64,000 bases of DNA. Source: Armillaria gallica. Taxonomy: Eukaryota; Basidiomycota; Agaricomycetes; Agaricales; Physalacriaceae. Of the stretch, positions 31,918-42,990 are shown piece by piece. Made by a program: the position numbers and the translations under genes. A model generated the notes under the pieces. It did not search any database and was not told the origin of the DNA. It saw nothing but the letters and a program-made list of their open reading frames with translations. Where the stretch lies: the NCBI GenBank assembly GCA_037576215.1, contig JBANDB010000004.1, forward strand, positions 6,758,001 to 6,822,000, in the 5' to 3' direction. Every line of letters starts with the position of its first letter. Position 1 is the first letter of the stretch.

Positions 31918-33420
31918 TACATATGGCGTTGTTTCAGGTCATTTGTTCCGCTGAGTCACATCAGAAGTAGGATTTGCTTAACGCGCGCCTACTACTTTGC
32001 AAGTTCTGTTGCAGCAACAGCATCTGGTTCCTGAAAATGGTGTTTGTTTGTTTGCGAGTCGTAAGCGAGTTGCCGCCTCATGTGTTTCAACATGTTCGTG
32101 CTCTGATGCTATGCTAGGCGGATGATATGGCAGTAGGAGTCCGACGTACTTTTCGAAACCGTCGGAAAATTGAAACATTGCGTTTTTGTTAACCAAGATA
32201 CACGGCATTAATTTTGACTGGTGCCGAGTTCACTTCCCTCTTCAGGCTCGCGAGGAGTGTTTTGACAACGAACGATACGACGAGTAATGGCTTCGTGACT
32301 CAGTCTGGATCGTCTGTTGATGACCTAGGTTCGATCCCCAGGCGAAGCATGTGCGACTTTTGGTGTTTTTTCTACAAGTCCTGGTGATACTCTCCCTATG
32401 CGAACCGGAAATATGGTACCAGACAAGGAATTCTACATTCTAGGTATGACGATCGTTATTTTATCTTCTCAACTAATCCCTGTTCCGGTTTGATGCCAAC
32501 TACCACGTTGTTCAGTCATAGGGCCCGCGACGTGCGAGCAGCGTATTGCTTGCACTCTTGGCGAGTATACAGTCAGTACACACGGCCGTCATTGGTGTGC
32601 TTGAGTTCCGTATAGGACGTCGAACCCGTCCATACATGCCTCGCAATCAATACTATCTGCCCGTGTGTGATGCGTCGGATAGTGCGTACGAGGTCATAGC
32701 GAAATTCTCAGCTAAAAGGGAGGAATAGAAAAATCTCCCGGCTCCTAGAATTTGCTCTCAGGCGGATGGCGGTGCAAAGGAATGCTGATTATCGTATCAG
32801 TCGCATTTTCTCATGTAGATTACACGTTAGTAATGGCCAGTTTGATACGCAGCTCTTAGCTTGGTCGTTACGTACGTTGAACTGGGTGCTGGGGATTAAA
32901 ATCGAGAGATTAGTATAAACGATGAATTTCTACTATCTGTAGCAAAGTATAAGCACAAACTCAGTCGAACAAATTGGTAGGTTGAGAGAGAGAAAGGCAA
33001 GCCAGGAAGTAGCCGACGATGTCAAACAACGCCAAATGCCCCGGATCGAATTCCGAAGTCTTTTGCCTTTTAACATCATTGTTGCGCTTGGTGTCGTATC
33101 CTTGCCGTCCTGTCTCCCTTCTTCTCGCCATCTCTGGCATTCTCCAACATCGTCCCTTCTCGCTGCTTGTTGAGGTTAGGGATTGAAATAAGCGCAGTGT
33201 AAGAGTTGTATGCACAACTGTAGTTGGGGTGTAAGGTTAATGATTATTAACTCGGAAAAATTCTAGCTACTTATATACTACAAGTAATGTCTTTCTAGAG
33301 TGTTCTACTACTTTCCTACATTGTCCATAAGTTTCCGTGCTCAGTCAGCAATGAGCTGAACTCGAGTACTCCAACCATCTCAAAGATTCCGGACTTTTCC
33401 GGATTGATGCCGAGTCCGGC
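31918..33420. other. Left copy of a duplicated block
   Basis: Together with 30967-31111 this matches 41560-42990 in the same orientation, in patches (for example 32725-32910 with 42550-42740, and 33030-33170 with 42880-43010). No gene is recognised; minus-strand frames in both copies are not supported by conservation of frame. Confidence 0.5.
32290..32349 (+). repeat. D-arm-less tRNA-like element E10
   Basis: A 60-nt member with perfect GCTTCG/CGAAGC ends, an A-box-like TGACTCAGTCTGG, a central arm CAGTC...GTCTG and the T-arm CTAGG-TTCGATC-CCCAG. TTTTTT follows about 20 nt downstream. The preceding about 80 bp (AATTTTGACTGGTNCCGA and on) matches the sequence upstream of E11. Confidence 0.65.
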
Positions 33421-34220
33421 ACGATCGATCACGATCGATCTCAACACTGCTCTGTCTCAGAGCAGTCGTCTGAGGGCAGTCATCGACACTGAGCATCGCA
33501 CACTTCTCACGTACCGACTCGCGTGCCATTCGCTCGCAGGCTCTCTCACGCCAAAATGCGAGATTACTTTTATCGGATCGCCCGTATCCAAGGAAATTTG
33601 GTCTGCCTTGACCATCTGGGACATCACGCTGCAGCAGAAGTGCTCCGAATGGTCTCCGAAAGGTGCGATATTTACTAGGGTGACGCTGAACACGGTCCCA
33701 GAGTCTGAAGTAAGCGTGGCGGTGTCTTTGTAAGTTCCTCTTGCTCTCATAATCGATCTCTGCTGTACATAGGTTGCAAAGAATTCGCCTAGACGACGAC
33801 GGGAGCCTATAATTTGTTCCATCGACACTGACCTCCGCCCAGTCACCCTCAGCGGCGATGTCACAGCACTCGATGACGACATCTCCAAGGCCCTCATCTA
33901 CAACTGGAACTTACAAGCAAAGCATCGTCGCAATGTAGAACCCTACGACGCACTGATGTCATCCTCGGTAAGCGGGCCACCTCCGTATGGATCCACCCAC
34001 ACGACCACGCCATGGCCTCACACTGGGAGAAGTGCGATGGCCGCGAAATGCTCATGGCAGGTGTCTTCCCTGTCCGCTTAATCCTACTTCGGAAGTCCAT
34101 GTTCGCGAGGTATGCATGAACACCCTCAATAAACGGACCGCCTTCGATTATGATAAAGACCTTCGTAGGATCGCCATTAGGTCGAGTTTAGGACGGCCAA
34201 GGTTGTTCATTTGTAATTAA
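33421..34220 (+). pseudogene. F-box-family copy F5, internally deleted
   Basis: Reads LRAVIDTEHRTLLTYRLACH, then ITFIGSPVSKEIWSALTIWD with a deletion of the GRxHRWLL block, then TLNTVPESEVSVAVSL up to a GTAAGT intron. The next exon gives RIRLDDDGSL and TDLRPVTLSGDVTALDDDIS. It jumps from IYNW straight to the LTSKASSQ equivalent, losing about 90 residues. It ends VREVCMNTLNKRTAFDYDKD and stops at 34218. The F-box start is not recognisable. A pseudogene by deletion. Confidence 0.6.
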
Positions 34221-34303
34221 AATACAAGCTACTTGCTGGTTTAGGACATTCGCTTCCATACGTACTGTGTAGAACGTCTGCTACTTATGGTATTAGAAAA
34301 GGC

Positions 34304-34372
34304 CATACTATAATTCGATCTCACAGTCATAACCCTCGATACCTCGGTTTCAATTTCATCACTTCGATCCGT
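34304..34372. repeat. Direct repeat unit, also at 35236-35310
   Basis: Both copies share CCTCGATACCTCGGTTTCAA and flanking CTCACAGTCATA. The sequence following the first copy (34404-34460) also resembles 88-146 at the left end of the window. Confidence 0.55.
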
Positions 34373-34575
34373 TGTGGCAAATATAACTTTTCTAATTCTC
34401 AAGTTTCGCAAACCCATTCTGACGCGGTACTATCGGCAAGCGAGCTACTGTGACTACAACCTTGTCGCTTCTGTATACCCCGGACCCTTGTATTCATTAA
34501 TTCAGATGCATCACACGAATTTTGACTGGTTCCGACCTTTCCCCTTCATTCGCGAGCACCGTACGAAAAGCCATA

Positions 34576-34634
34576 GCTTCGTGACGCAGACTGTAAAGTC
34601 TGCTGTTACCACGGTTCGAGTCCTAGTCGAAGCA
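34576..34634 (+). repeat. D-arm-less tRNA-like element E11 (Tyr-like anticodon loop)
   Basis: A 59-nt member with GCTTCG/CGAAGC acceptor ends and a perfect 6-bp central hairpin GCAGAC-TGTAAA-GTCTGC. Its loop CTGTAAA is what a tRNA-Tyr anticodon loop looks like (anticodon GTA). The T-loop is GTTCGAGTC on a weak stem. Only two bases separate the acceptor stem from CGCAG, so no D arm is possible. Its 3' flank matches the flank of F-box copy F6 (44262-44330), where no such element is present. Confidence 0.65.
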
Positions 34635-34860
34635 TGGTGAATCCTTTGAAATCTCTTTTCTTCTTGAAGTTCTTCGACATTGGTAATATTTTCCTGTCTC
34701 GATCCTGAAATAATGTGGCAGATAAGCACGTCGATATCCTAGCTGTGGTCATCCTTTGGCACAATCATCTCCCTAAGGTCAAATGAGAGAGATCTCAGAG
34801 CGTTGATACATCTCTTGCGAAACAGCGAATAGCGTGCCATCAACGAAGAAACACAGGTCA

Positions 34861-34950
34861 AGAACTGGACCGCGTTGAATTATGACGAAGATCTTGGGCG
34901 GATCACCCTTGTGTCGGCGTTTGGGGAGGTCACAATTGTTGAGCTGTAAT
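34861..34950 (+). pseudogene. F-box-family 3' end fragment (F7)
   Basis: Thirty codons reading KNWTALNYDEDLGRITLVSA then FGEVTIVEL and stop, the C-terminal signature of the family. No upstream coding sequence is recognisable. tRNA-like element E12 starts 77 bp after the stop. Confidence 0.55.
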
Positions 34951-35027
34951 CACAATACATAGTCCTTGTTCGTTTAGGTCATCCGCGCTATTGCGAGTGA
35001 GGATAGAACCGCAAGTACTAGTATCTG

Positions 35028-35084
35028 CCTCCGTGACGCATTATGATGAACGTCTACTATCAGGGTTCGAATCCCGCTGGATGG
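35028..35084 (+). repeat. D-arm-less tRNA-like element E12
   Basis: CCTCCGTGACGCATTATG, then CTACTATCAGGGTTCGAATCCC and a weak 3' arm CTGGATGG. It resembles E9 most closely (shared CCTCCGTGAC and GTCTACTAT-type core). The least stable stem in the set. Confidence 0.5.
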
Positions 35085-35622
35085 CTTAGGGGGATCGATT
35101 CGATACCTTTTCTTTCTTCAACCTGCCATCCTTGCACGCTGTTTATTTCTTGCATTACTTGCACATCAATGAGGTGCTTGCACCTGGAAAGATACCAAGT
35201 GCACCCGCATCTACAGAGTTACATTAGAAAAGGGCCTGCACCTATCATAGTTCGACCTCACAGTCATATTCCTCGATACCTCGGTTTCAATCTCATGGTC
35301 TCGATTGGGTCGATGTTTGATTTCGTAGCCATGTACCCAACATGTACCGTGTTTGATCGCACGGTTGGGAACCTCTCGCGGAACAGAGACAAATCGCGGA
35401 GTACATTGGTGGAAATGACTAATATTGTATATTGATCTTGGAGTTTCGCAAACGAGCATCGGTCGTAGGATATCAGTGTTCTAGACTTTGAGAAGATAAC
35501 GTATAACATTGACGTCCAAGCGGAGCACAATGACAAGGACGAGATAATCCTGAAAACATTATGGAGAAACCGTGGCAACAATTGAATTATATACTGTCCT
35601 GCCTCGAGACATGCCGTCCTTT
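35085..35622. other. Spacer, no recognisable gene
   Basis: Contains the second direct-repeat copy (35236-35310) and GTTTCGCAAACG near 35443, related to sequences near 88 and 34404. Otherwise nothing seen. Confidence 0.4.
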
Positions 35623-37996
35623 TCACATAGCCTGTCCCTCGTGATAACCCGGCGGCATCTCCTCTGCATTCCATCCGTCCCGTGATATCCGGTAGTTTAA
35701 TGTTCTCAGCAGCTCCTCTATAAGAGTATGCTCTCTTCTATCGGGTGGAGGATTCTCAGGGCTGGCAACTTGAGCTCCTGGTGCATCCATCGACTCCGTC
35801 CGTACATTCGCTCCTACGATTCCCACAGAACCGGTATCTGCGGCCCCCAAAGAAGAAGGCTCTCCTCCCATTGCGACCCCAGGTAATCGAGCTGGTTTCT
35901 CCTGGTCTCTCCGATGCTGCTCTCTTGATATCCCTGAAGAGGCCATATTTTGTGTAGTTGTGAACGGTGTTAGCAATGGCGAACGCCCATTCACAACCAA
36001 AGTGCTATCGTTCCTCTGACGATGTAGCTTGCGCAAGAATAGGGTGCCAAATATTAAAGCGGCAAGAAGCACTATTCCGCCAACGACACTACCTGCAATA
36101 ATTCCGGCAGAGTCTTTCTTTGCTGATGATGGTGACCCACTCGATGACTGTGGTGGCGACAGTGATGTGGTACTCGTGATGGGATTATCTGCAAGCTGTA
36201 TTGCGCTGAGCAACGCAGTCAAAGCCGCGGTCTGATTAACGCCGTCGAACGAGGTGCCTGGTGGTCCTGTCCAGGGTGACCCATAAATGGCACTCTCTCT
36301 TGAGGTCCTGGCCAGTTCAATGACAGCATTATACTATGTCCAAGAACAGTGCTATGTAAACCAGGAGAAGTGGGTTTATGAAGGCTTACCTGAACACCGA
36401 TGTATTCCTTGATATATTCTCGAAGATCAGACGATGTCTTGTTGCGTTCATATAATGATGCCAGGGCTCGTACGATGTAGTGTCCTCCATTGTTGAATCC
36501 TTTACCATCAAAATAAGAATGAGTTCATGAGATAAATTCACGGTCAAGAAACATACTGTTGTATACTCCATCCACTCCATGCCATAGTGAATCATTTGCA
36601 ACATTAAAAATGACACTGCGTAATCTAGCAGAATCCATGTTTTAGCATGTGGACAATGAGGATCTGTTAGCACATACAAGGACTCCGTTGATCTATTATG
36701 GGGGATCCCAGCCAGGATGGCCAAGCCTTCAATGAAGGTACCAGAACCGTAGGGTGTCGTTATTTGAGACACTGAGCAACTTGAAGATTTGTTTGAATTT
36801 GACTCGATACTAGTCTGTACAATATTAGATGGAGTGAGAAGATTCGACCGTATGAAAGCCGCCGATTCAACGGCAGCATCAATATACGTCTGGTTGGATG
36901 TCGCTTCTGCCAATAGAGCAGAAACACTGGGTTACAGTCAGCCGATCATATAGGCCATATCACAGAAGATTTGTGGAGCTCACACAAGAAACATGCTGGT
37001 TGTACAGCATTAGCCAAGAATTGAAAATCTGGAAAAGAACACGAACCTAGAGGCTAAACCGTCGAGGTATGAAGTGTTGGGACCAGTACTCTACTCCATT
37101 GATTAATTAGTGAGATCTGCGTGTAATGCATGACTCACGTCATAGGTGCCACCGGCTAGAGTTGCTGTCCACCAGGATTCGTAAACTGATCAGTTGTACT
37201 CGCTGATGACACTCACAGTTACATGATGATGCGAGAGTGAATTTCTTAGTTTCCATGGTTCCTGTTGCAGCCTGTTCCGAAGATATTGTGTATCGCCTCG
37301 CAGAAGCCCATGAAGTCGCGGCAAGGGTCAGGAAGTCTGGATCCCGATAAGCTGTGTAAGCCCGAGCGGCAGCATATCCATAACACCTATAGGAAATGAG
37401 TAACACAGGAACGTACACATGCAATCTACCTCACAGTCCATCTTGCAGCTATCATCGAGAATCAGTTACCAGGAAGCGCTCTTAGCAAATAGAACTAACC
37501 CTGAATAACGGTCAGTCAGAAATGCTTCAGAAGGTATAACGAGAGAATACTGACTTCCCATTTAAAAAGCCAGGCCCCACCGACTCGGCAAGTGTAGAAT
37601 AATTTTTCAGCGTCTCCTTGTACATCGTCTGGCTTGTCAGTCTATCAAATTCTGCCATTTGTGCGTAAAGTATTCCTCCGTTTCCATATATACCATCTGT
37701 AATATCATAGGAGAGTTACAATGGAAGCGCTATGCAGGAGTTTGAATGCTACGCACCCCTGAATTGCCCGTTGGTCTGATTGAGCATGCTAATTGCTTTG
37801 CCGAGGGCAATGATCGCAATACTAGTGCAGTCGTCCTTGGACAGTATGATGTTTGGGCTCTACTTTTGTATCAGGATGCGTCGTTTTCAGCTAGAGAAGG
37901 GACATTCACCCTCCAGGTAGTAGAAGGTGTAAGGTCCTGCGCCGCCACTGAGTACAAACTAAGGGCCAACAGTGTCGAGATAACTGCGAGCCGCAT
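35623..37996 (-). CDS. GH76 family membrane-anchored protein, copy 3
   Basis: A minus-strand paralogue with the same exon plan as copy 1. The ATG at 37996 starts a signal peptide (MRLAVISTLLALSLYSVAAQ), followed by an intron (GTGAAT...AAGTAG) and SPNIILSKDDCTSI. The next exon gives DGIYGNGGILYAQMAEFDRL, the canonical GH76 block that copies 1 and 2 have lost. Then come a 1-nt exon (37500), a 14-nt exon (37435-37448), CYGYAAARAYTAYRDPDF, STLAGGTYD, a 12-nt exon (36984-36995), AEATSNQTYIDAAVESAAFI and a terminal exon with TM segment GIIAGSVVGGIVLLAALIFG and a charged tail. All introns seen have GT donors and no stop was found, so this is the copy most likely to encode a working protein. Predicted secreted/cell-surface, with a role in alpha-mannan or cell-wall metabolism inferred from family. 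Confidence 0.8.
37435..37500 (-). other. 14-nt exon, intron and candidate 1-nt exon, GH76 copy 3
   Basis: Base 37500 lies between a 54-nt intron (37501-37554, GTCAGT...GACTGAC...TTCAG) and a 51-nt intron (37449-37499, GTTAGT...AACTGAT...GATAG), followed by the 14-nt exon 37435-37448. The layout is identical to copies 1 and 2. Confidence 0.6.
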
Positions 37997-39226
37997 CGTA
38001 CTCCAGGGAAGGATAGATAGAGGTCTCGGAGTCTTCAAACCCTGCTATCAAGGGTAGGTAAGAGATGACGAAGTGAGCATGGACTCTAATAAGTCCGCGG
38101 TGACTCACGCTGGGGTCTTGGCGACTAACAGCATGCCGCACTAGAAGCTATGAAACAAGATATGTCGGAGATATGTCGATAAAAGAGTAGCGTAAACATC
38201 AATCATCAGAAATATTGATCTGAGGGCCATGCAATTGTGCGTGTGATGAGTGTACAGCCAAGTTGGATGTTGATGAACTCAAGCATAGTCCACGGTAACT
38301 TGCACCGCTGAATGGTATCCTAATCTCGAACTGATCAGCTTCTTACCCCACGAAGAGTCTCTACTTCGTGCGACACATTCAATAGGCTGATCACAGCGGG
38401 AAAGGCTCCATTACCCAGCACATGGTTCGTCGTGCCAAGGCCGATTGGGTATTGAAACTATCATTTCCGACAGGGAGATACGAAGCGGTATAACGTATTG
38501 GTGTTCTTTGGACAGTGTGTTCTATCATCATACGTAAGATCGAGGACGCCCAAACAGGTGAAGGCACTGCCATCTACTTCGACTCTATTGGCCAAGAGTA
38601 TGAACAAAGCGCTGATAACTAGCCGTTCTGACACGAACAAAACGGAAGCATGTCAGTGCATGCAAAAACAGAAACAAAATCACGCAAATGACACAGGAAA
38701 AGTGTTCCGCCCGTTAGGAGCTCCCACATCCTGCCTCTTCAGATTTCGTGCTCGTGTTCAGATCGCTGGCTACCGCGCAGGAATTGCACAGTTTCTCTGG
38801 TCCTGCCCGGAAAATCGTGACAATGGCTGCTTGTTCGGCTGAGCAACATCAAGAGCTATGATGGATCGAAGTTTGGTCATGTTGGAGAAGCGCGTCTATG
38901 AATTGGTGCTCCTGCAATGACGACATCTGAACCGCAAAAAAACGGAGTTTGTCCGCTCGTAATCAAGCTGGCGGCGGCTTCATCAGGATAAGATCAACAC
39001 TTTTCCTATGATCGTAACGTTAGATTGAAGACAAAGGAAGAAGCCGCTTGTTCAACGTACTTTTCCGGCTCATGTTCGGTGCCTGTGGAGAGGTTATGTC
39101 CCGATTTGTACATAGTTCATACATACGCATTGGCCAATCAGAAATCAATATGTCTTAGGCAGTTTGTTCTCACGTCGATATATCTGGCAACGGTACACGC
39201 GCGTTCCGATTCCATCACTGCGATAA
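37997..39226. other. Intergenic stretch, no recognisable gene
   Basis: Holds the presumed promoter of GH76 copy 3 at its left end. A 114-codon frame at 38498-38842 shows no family feature. Nothing else recognised. Confidence 0.4.
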
Positions 39227-39868
39227 TTGCCCCGCGACGCGTCTCGCTCAAGGTTTGTTGCTGCGCATTTATATCCCCGTCAACCTGACTACAACACGGC
39301 TGGTGGCCATGGTGGTGCTCGTGCTGGGGCAGGGCGAAAATCAAAGGGAGCCCGGCCTGATTCTGTCGCTTATGCACCCTCAATTCAAGATACAACCGGC
39401 AAATTTGCTATCAAATCAAAAGGTGTTGGGCTCGGAAACGGAGTGCATGGGCTCTTCAAGCAATTTCAACACTTTGAGAAGCCTAAAACAGTAGATTCAG
39501 ACCTCGATGCCAATTCCAGCCTCACACGGCGCATACCAATCGGAAATCCACCTCGTGGATCTTCAGACATCATGATAAACAATCTCCCAACGTCGCTTCC
39601 ATTGCCGTTCCGGCCACCTTTGATGCCAGGATCATCGGTATCATTGAAGTCACGCGGCGGTGGATCTATGAATTTTACTGTTGGCTTGAAAAAAGGGGTT
39701 TACCGCCGGTTTTACTGGGTTCCCACGGCAGTTATCTGCCAGTTACCTGCCATGCCCATATTGGGCAGCAGTCTCTCACGCTTCCGCAGATTTTTCATGG
39801 GTTCGTTTCTCGGCCTTTACTCAGGGTCTTCTGTACATAGGACGAATAGAATGTGTTTTATGGCATAG
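39227..39868 (+). CDS. Hypothetical protein with GGARAGAGRK motif
   Basis: A 213-codon frame without an obvious start context. It contains HGGARAGAGRKSKGARPDS, a Gly/Arg-rich motif seen near the N-terminus of various fungal transposon-linked proteins, then a Ser/Pro-rich segment. No catalytic domain follows. The last third overlaps GTTATCTGCCA motif copies and is probably not coding. A remnant of a mobile-element gene is possible but unproven. Confidence 0.3.
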   Translation: MPRDASRSRFVAAHLYPRQPDYNTAGGHGGARAGAGRKSKGARPDSVAYAPSIQDTTGKFAIKSKGVGLGNGVHGLFKQFQHFEKPKTVDSDLDANSSLTRRIPIGNPPRGSSDIMINNLPTSLPLPFRPPLMPGSSVSLKSRGGGSMNFTVGLKKGVYRRFYWVPTAVICQLPAMPILGSSLSRFRRFFMGSFLGLYSGSSVHRTNRMCFMA

Positions 39869-40001
39869 TGAAGTATGGGAACCAAAAACAAAGTATCTAA
39901 GCGGATAATCATGAAAAGGGTAAATCCCTGCCAAAGTTATCTGCCAATAGCCCCTATAGTTATCTGCCATCGGCCCGGAATCAACCCGGAGTTATCTGCC
40001 A
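39731..40001. repeat. Cluster of GTTATCTGCCA motifs
   Basis: Exact copies at 39731, 39936, 39959 and 39991 plus one variant (GTTACCTGCCA) at 39742, all in one orientation. This is the sort of short subterminal motif array seen near transposon ends. Confidence 0.6.
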
Positions 40002-40317
40002 CGACGTTTCTCGCTGTTGCTCCCTGCCCGTATTTTTTTCTACACGCATGGTTAAATTCTAAAAAACCAATCTCTACTCATATCTTCCTTTGGTGAACAA
40101 TTCTCTAACTCTGTCATGCAAAATGCATTGACTAACCCATTATTCACTGAGACCAGCTTGTCTTTTGTATTATGGTTTCCTCTCTTAAGAGTATGGTACT
40201 TCGGAGGAAATTCAGGGATTAAGTACACATTATATGCAATGAAAGCAAGGCCCAACCCTCAAAAAGTGGAATATTGGGACTCGAAACGATGAAATCTACT
40301 TATAAAAAATCAACCCT

Positions 40318-40833
40318 TCAGTCAACCATGGCCCCAGCACTTCGATATATTGCCTCCCAAGGACCTCGTGGGCTTTTATTATCAACCGATGAATTGTGAC
40401 ACTGCCTGTACCGTACCTGAGCACTCTGGATGATCTGGATCAAAAAGTATGCTTCAAATGCATTTTTCTGGTAATGCAGTCCATGTAGACTCATGGGATG
40501 ACATAGCCATGGCTGCAACACTTGTAAACTTGCGTACACCAAAATACAGGTGTTCCTAACGTTTGGTGGAGGCGGCAAGGCTGTTTGAATGAAGTTGACT
40601 TCAAGATATAACAGGTACAAATACGAGTCGGGGTCACCAATTTTGGGGCATGCACTTGGTCCGAAATCTTTCTTTTTTAATTCTTTTTCTCCTTTTGGGG
40701 CGTGCGACACCCAGTGAAATGGACGGAAAACCAAAAAAGGAAGGCAGCAGAAGAAGCGCTGCCGTGCCGGTGTTGAAGCATCATGTTCTCTTATGAACAT
40801 GTACAAATGCTCTGGTAAAGCAACACTATGCAT
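40318..40833 (-). CDS. Unrecognised ORF of 171 codons
   Basis: The longest simple frame in this interval. It has two Trp/Phe-rich patches and a KGEKELKKK stretch but no family motif, and the region is CpG-depleted like the repeat territory to the right. It may be chance or a decayed element. 40834-41560 shows nothing else. Confidence 0.2.
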   Translation of the reverse strand: MHSVALPEHLYMFIREHDASTPARQRFFCCLPFLVFRPFHWVSHAPKGEKELKKKDFGPSACPKIGDPDSYLYLLYLEVNFIQTALPPPPNVRNTCILVYASLQVLQPWLCHPMSLHGLHYQKNAFEAYFLIQIIQSAQVRYRQCHNSSVDNKSPRGPWEAIYRSAGAMVD

Positions 40834-41561
40834 CTGTAATCATCCCAAGCCTACTCGTAGCCGAAGCAAATATGTATGACTGTGATAAACACTGGACTTA
40901 GATATTATGTCAACAGATATTCAGATTTACTGTGACAGAGCCATGATATAAGTACTGGGTGTTGAGATTCATAATAAACAAGCTCCAGTCATTTGAAAGC
41001 CCTATTTTCTGTTGATATTGACAAGAGTTTCCGTGAATGCAACAAAATGAGGGGGAAAAAACAAAAGGCCAGAGCAAGGTTCAAATGGGTGACCAGCGAG
41101 ATAGACCATAGAAAGGCACATGAACTAACACCTATGCCAAAGCATCTTGATTAATCTTGAAAAGACGCTCCCTATGGTCGGGTCAACTTGAAAACTTGAA
41201 AACTTGAATCCTCCACAGACATAACACATGAGCCACTTTTCCGAGCACTTTCCCCTAGTGCAATAAAATTTCTTGATAGATGCTTGATGTACGGTACGAG
41301 TGAAAGACCGTCGACTTGAGATTAGTCGATCCATTGAATGCCTTCTTCGATCACTTTGTATACGATTAGGCGCTATGATTGATGAAAGCGATGGTAAACC
41401 ATACCTTCTTTCCCAGAGAAAGATTTGTGCCTGAAGAATGATCAGGCAGTGTCTAATATTCAGTGAAACAGTACTGTCCTGATGGCAATGACCTTGGTCC
41501 TCGCCTCCAGTAAATTTCTTATGGGCCAGGATTCCTCGACTTCTTGCGATCTTCACTGTCG

Positions 41562-42990
41562 GCAGGAACGGCCTCCTCTGTTCTGCATGCGCAATCAGAA
41601 AACAGGTTCATGCAGAGATTAGAAGACATACTATGAGGATGTCGATAATAGAGGCTGTTGTGGTGATCTGTCGATGTCTGATAAGGGATCTTGTCTATAA
41701 CACATATGACGTTGTTTCGTGTCATTTTTTTTGGTTGAGTCACATCAGAAGTAGGATGGCCCTGCAGTTGATTAATGTGCACCTACTACTATGCAGGTTC
41801 CACTGCAGTGACAGCAACCGGTTCCCGAAAACAGTGTTTGTTTGCTCGCGAGTTGCCACCTCATATAGATCAACATGTTTGTGCTCTGATGCTATGTCAG
41901 GCAGATGGTATGGCAGTAGGAGTCCGACGTACTTTTCGAAACTGTCCATTCAATACGGCGTGAGAAGGCCTCACAGTAGTTGGTTTTTATGGGTGTGAAC
42001 AAGAGGGCAGTCACCTGGGAACGATCTCATCAACAGACAATTTTTCTGTAAAATTGCTGACATCTGTAAATGTCTGCTTCCTTCACTGTTTATATGATCA
42101 GAAAGTATAGCTGATGAACGTAATGTGAAAACATACCGTTCTGCACCAAGAAGAGGTTTGGTCTTGCTGAGCTTAGGGTTTCTGGTACATGCACAGGCTG
42201 GGAGAACAAGCATGCCTTACTGAGGACTTCCTTGCGTGCATCAGGCCTGTTGGCATGCATGAGTGCAAGGTCCTTCTGGCAGCTGTACACTCAGTTGTAT
42301 TGGAATGCAGGGCTACACATGTAGGCCAAAACCCTACGCACTCGCTGCTGTCTGCATCCGAAGTGAGCATGAGCATGCAGCTGAGTCCTCCAGAGATCGC
42401 GGGCATTACTGTAGTCACGGCCAGAGGGTTGGCATCACTTTAGTGAGATGGCCTTGCTCTGATATTGACATCCTTGTTCCTCGCCTCAAGCCACTACTTT
42501 GAGACCAAGGATTTCAAGGTGGAAGTATAGTACTGCAGAGTTGAAGATGAAGGAATAGAAAAATCTCCCAGCTCCTGGAATTTGCTCTCAGTCAGATGGT
42601 GGTAGAAAGGAATGCTGATTCTCGTATCAGTCGCCTTCATGTATATTACAGGCTAGTAATGGCCAGTTTGATATGCAGCTCTTAGCTTAGTTGTTACGTG
42701 TGTTGAACTGGGCACCAGAGATTAAAATCGAGAGAATTTCTACTGTCTGTATTGAAGCATAAGCACAAACTCAGCGGAACAAAATGGGCGAAATACCTAG
42801 GTTAATGTTGACAAGAGAGAAAGGCAAAGCTGGGCCTGGGAAACATTAGCCGATGATGACAAATTGAAACAGCGCCAAATGCCTCGGATCGAATTCCGAA
42901 GTCTTTTGCCTTTTAACATCATCTTTGCGCTTGCTCTCGTACCCTTGCCGTCCTTCCTCCCTTCTTTTCACCATCTCTGGGATTCTCCAA
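41562..42990. repeat. Right copy of the duplicated block, with family X copy 3
   Basis: Matches 30967-33400 in patches, without element B. 41945-42100 and 42180-42470 are minus-strand related to family X copies at 12400-12560 and 15164-15392. Relative to the left copy many CG sites are TG or CA here (for example TACGCAGC versus TATGCAGC). Confidence 0.5.

Noticed and set aside
32961..33215. Conserved minus-strand protein shared with 42846-43181
   Set aside because: The similarity is due to the DNA duplication; substitutions do not favour this frame and there is no start or domain evidence.
34576..34634. Annotating E11 as a functional tRNA-Tyr gene
   Set aside because: The anticodon-like loop fits Tyr, but the D arm is missing and the T stem is weak. 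Nuclear tRNAs need both; the family pattern explains it better.
41060..41110. A possible tRNA around GGTTCAAATGG
   Set aside because: The B-box match is partial and no acceptor stem or anticodon arm can be drawn.
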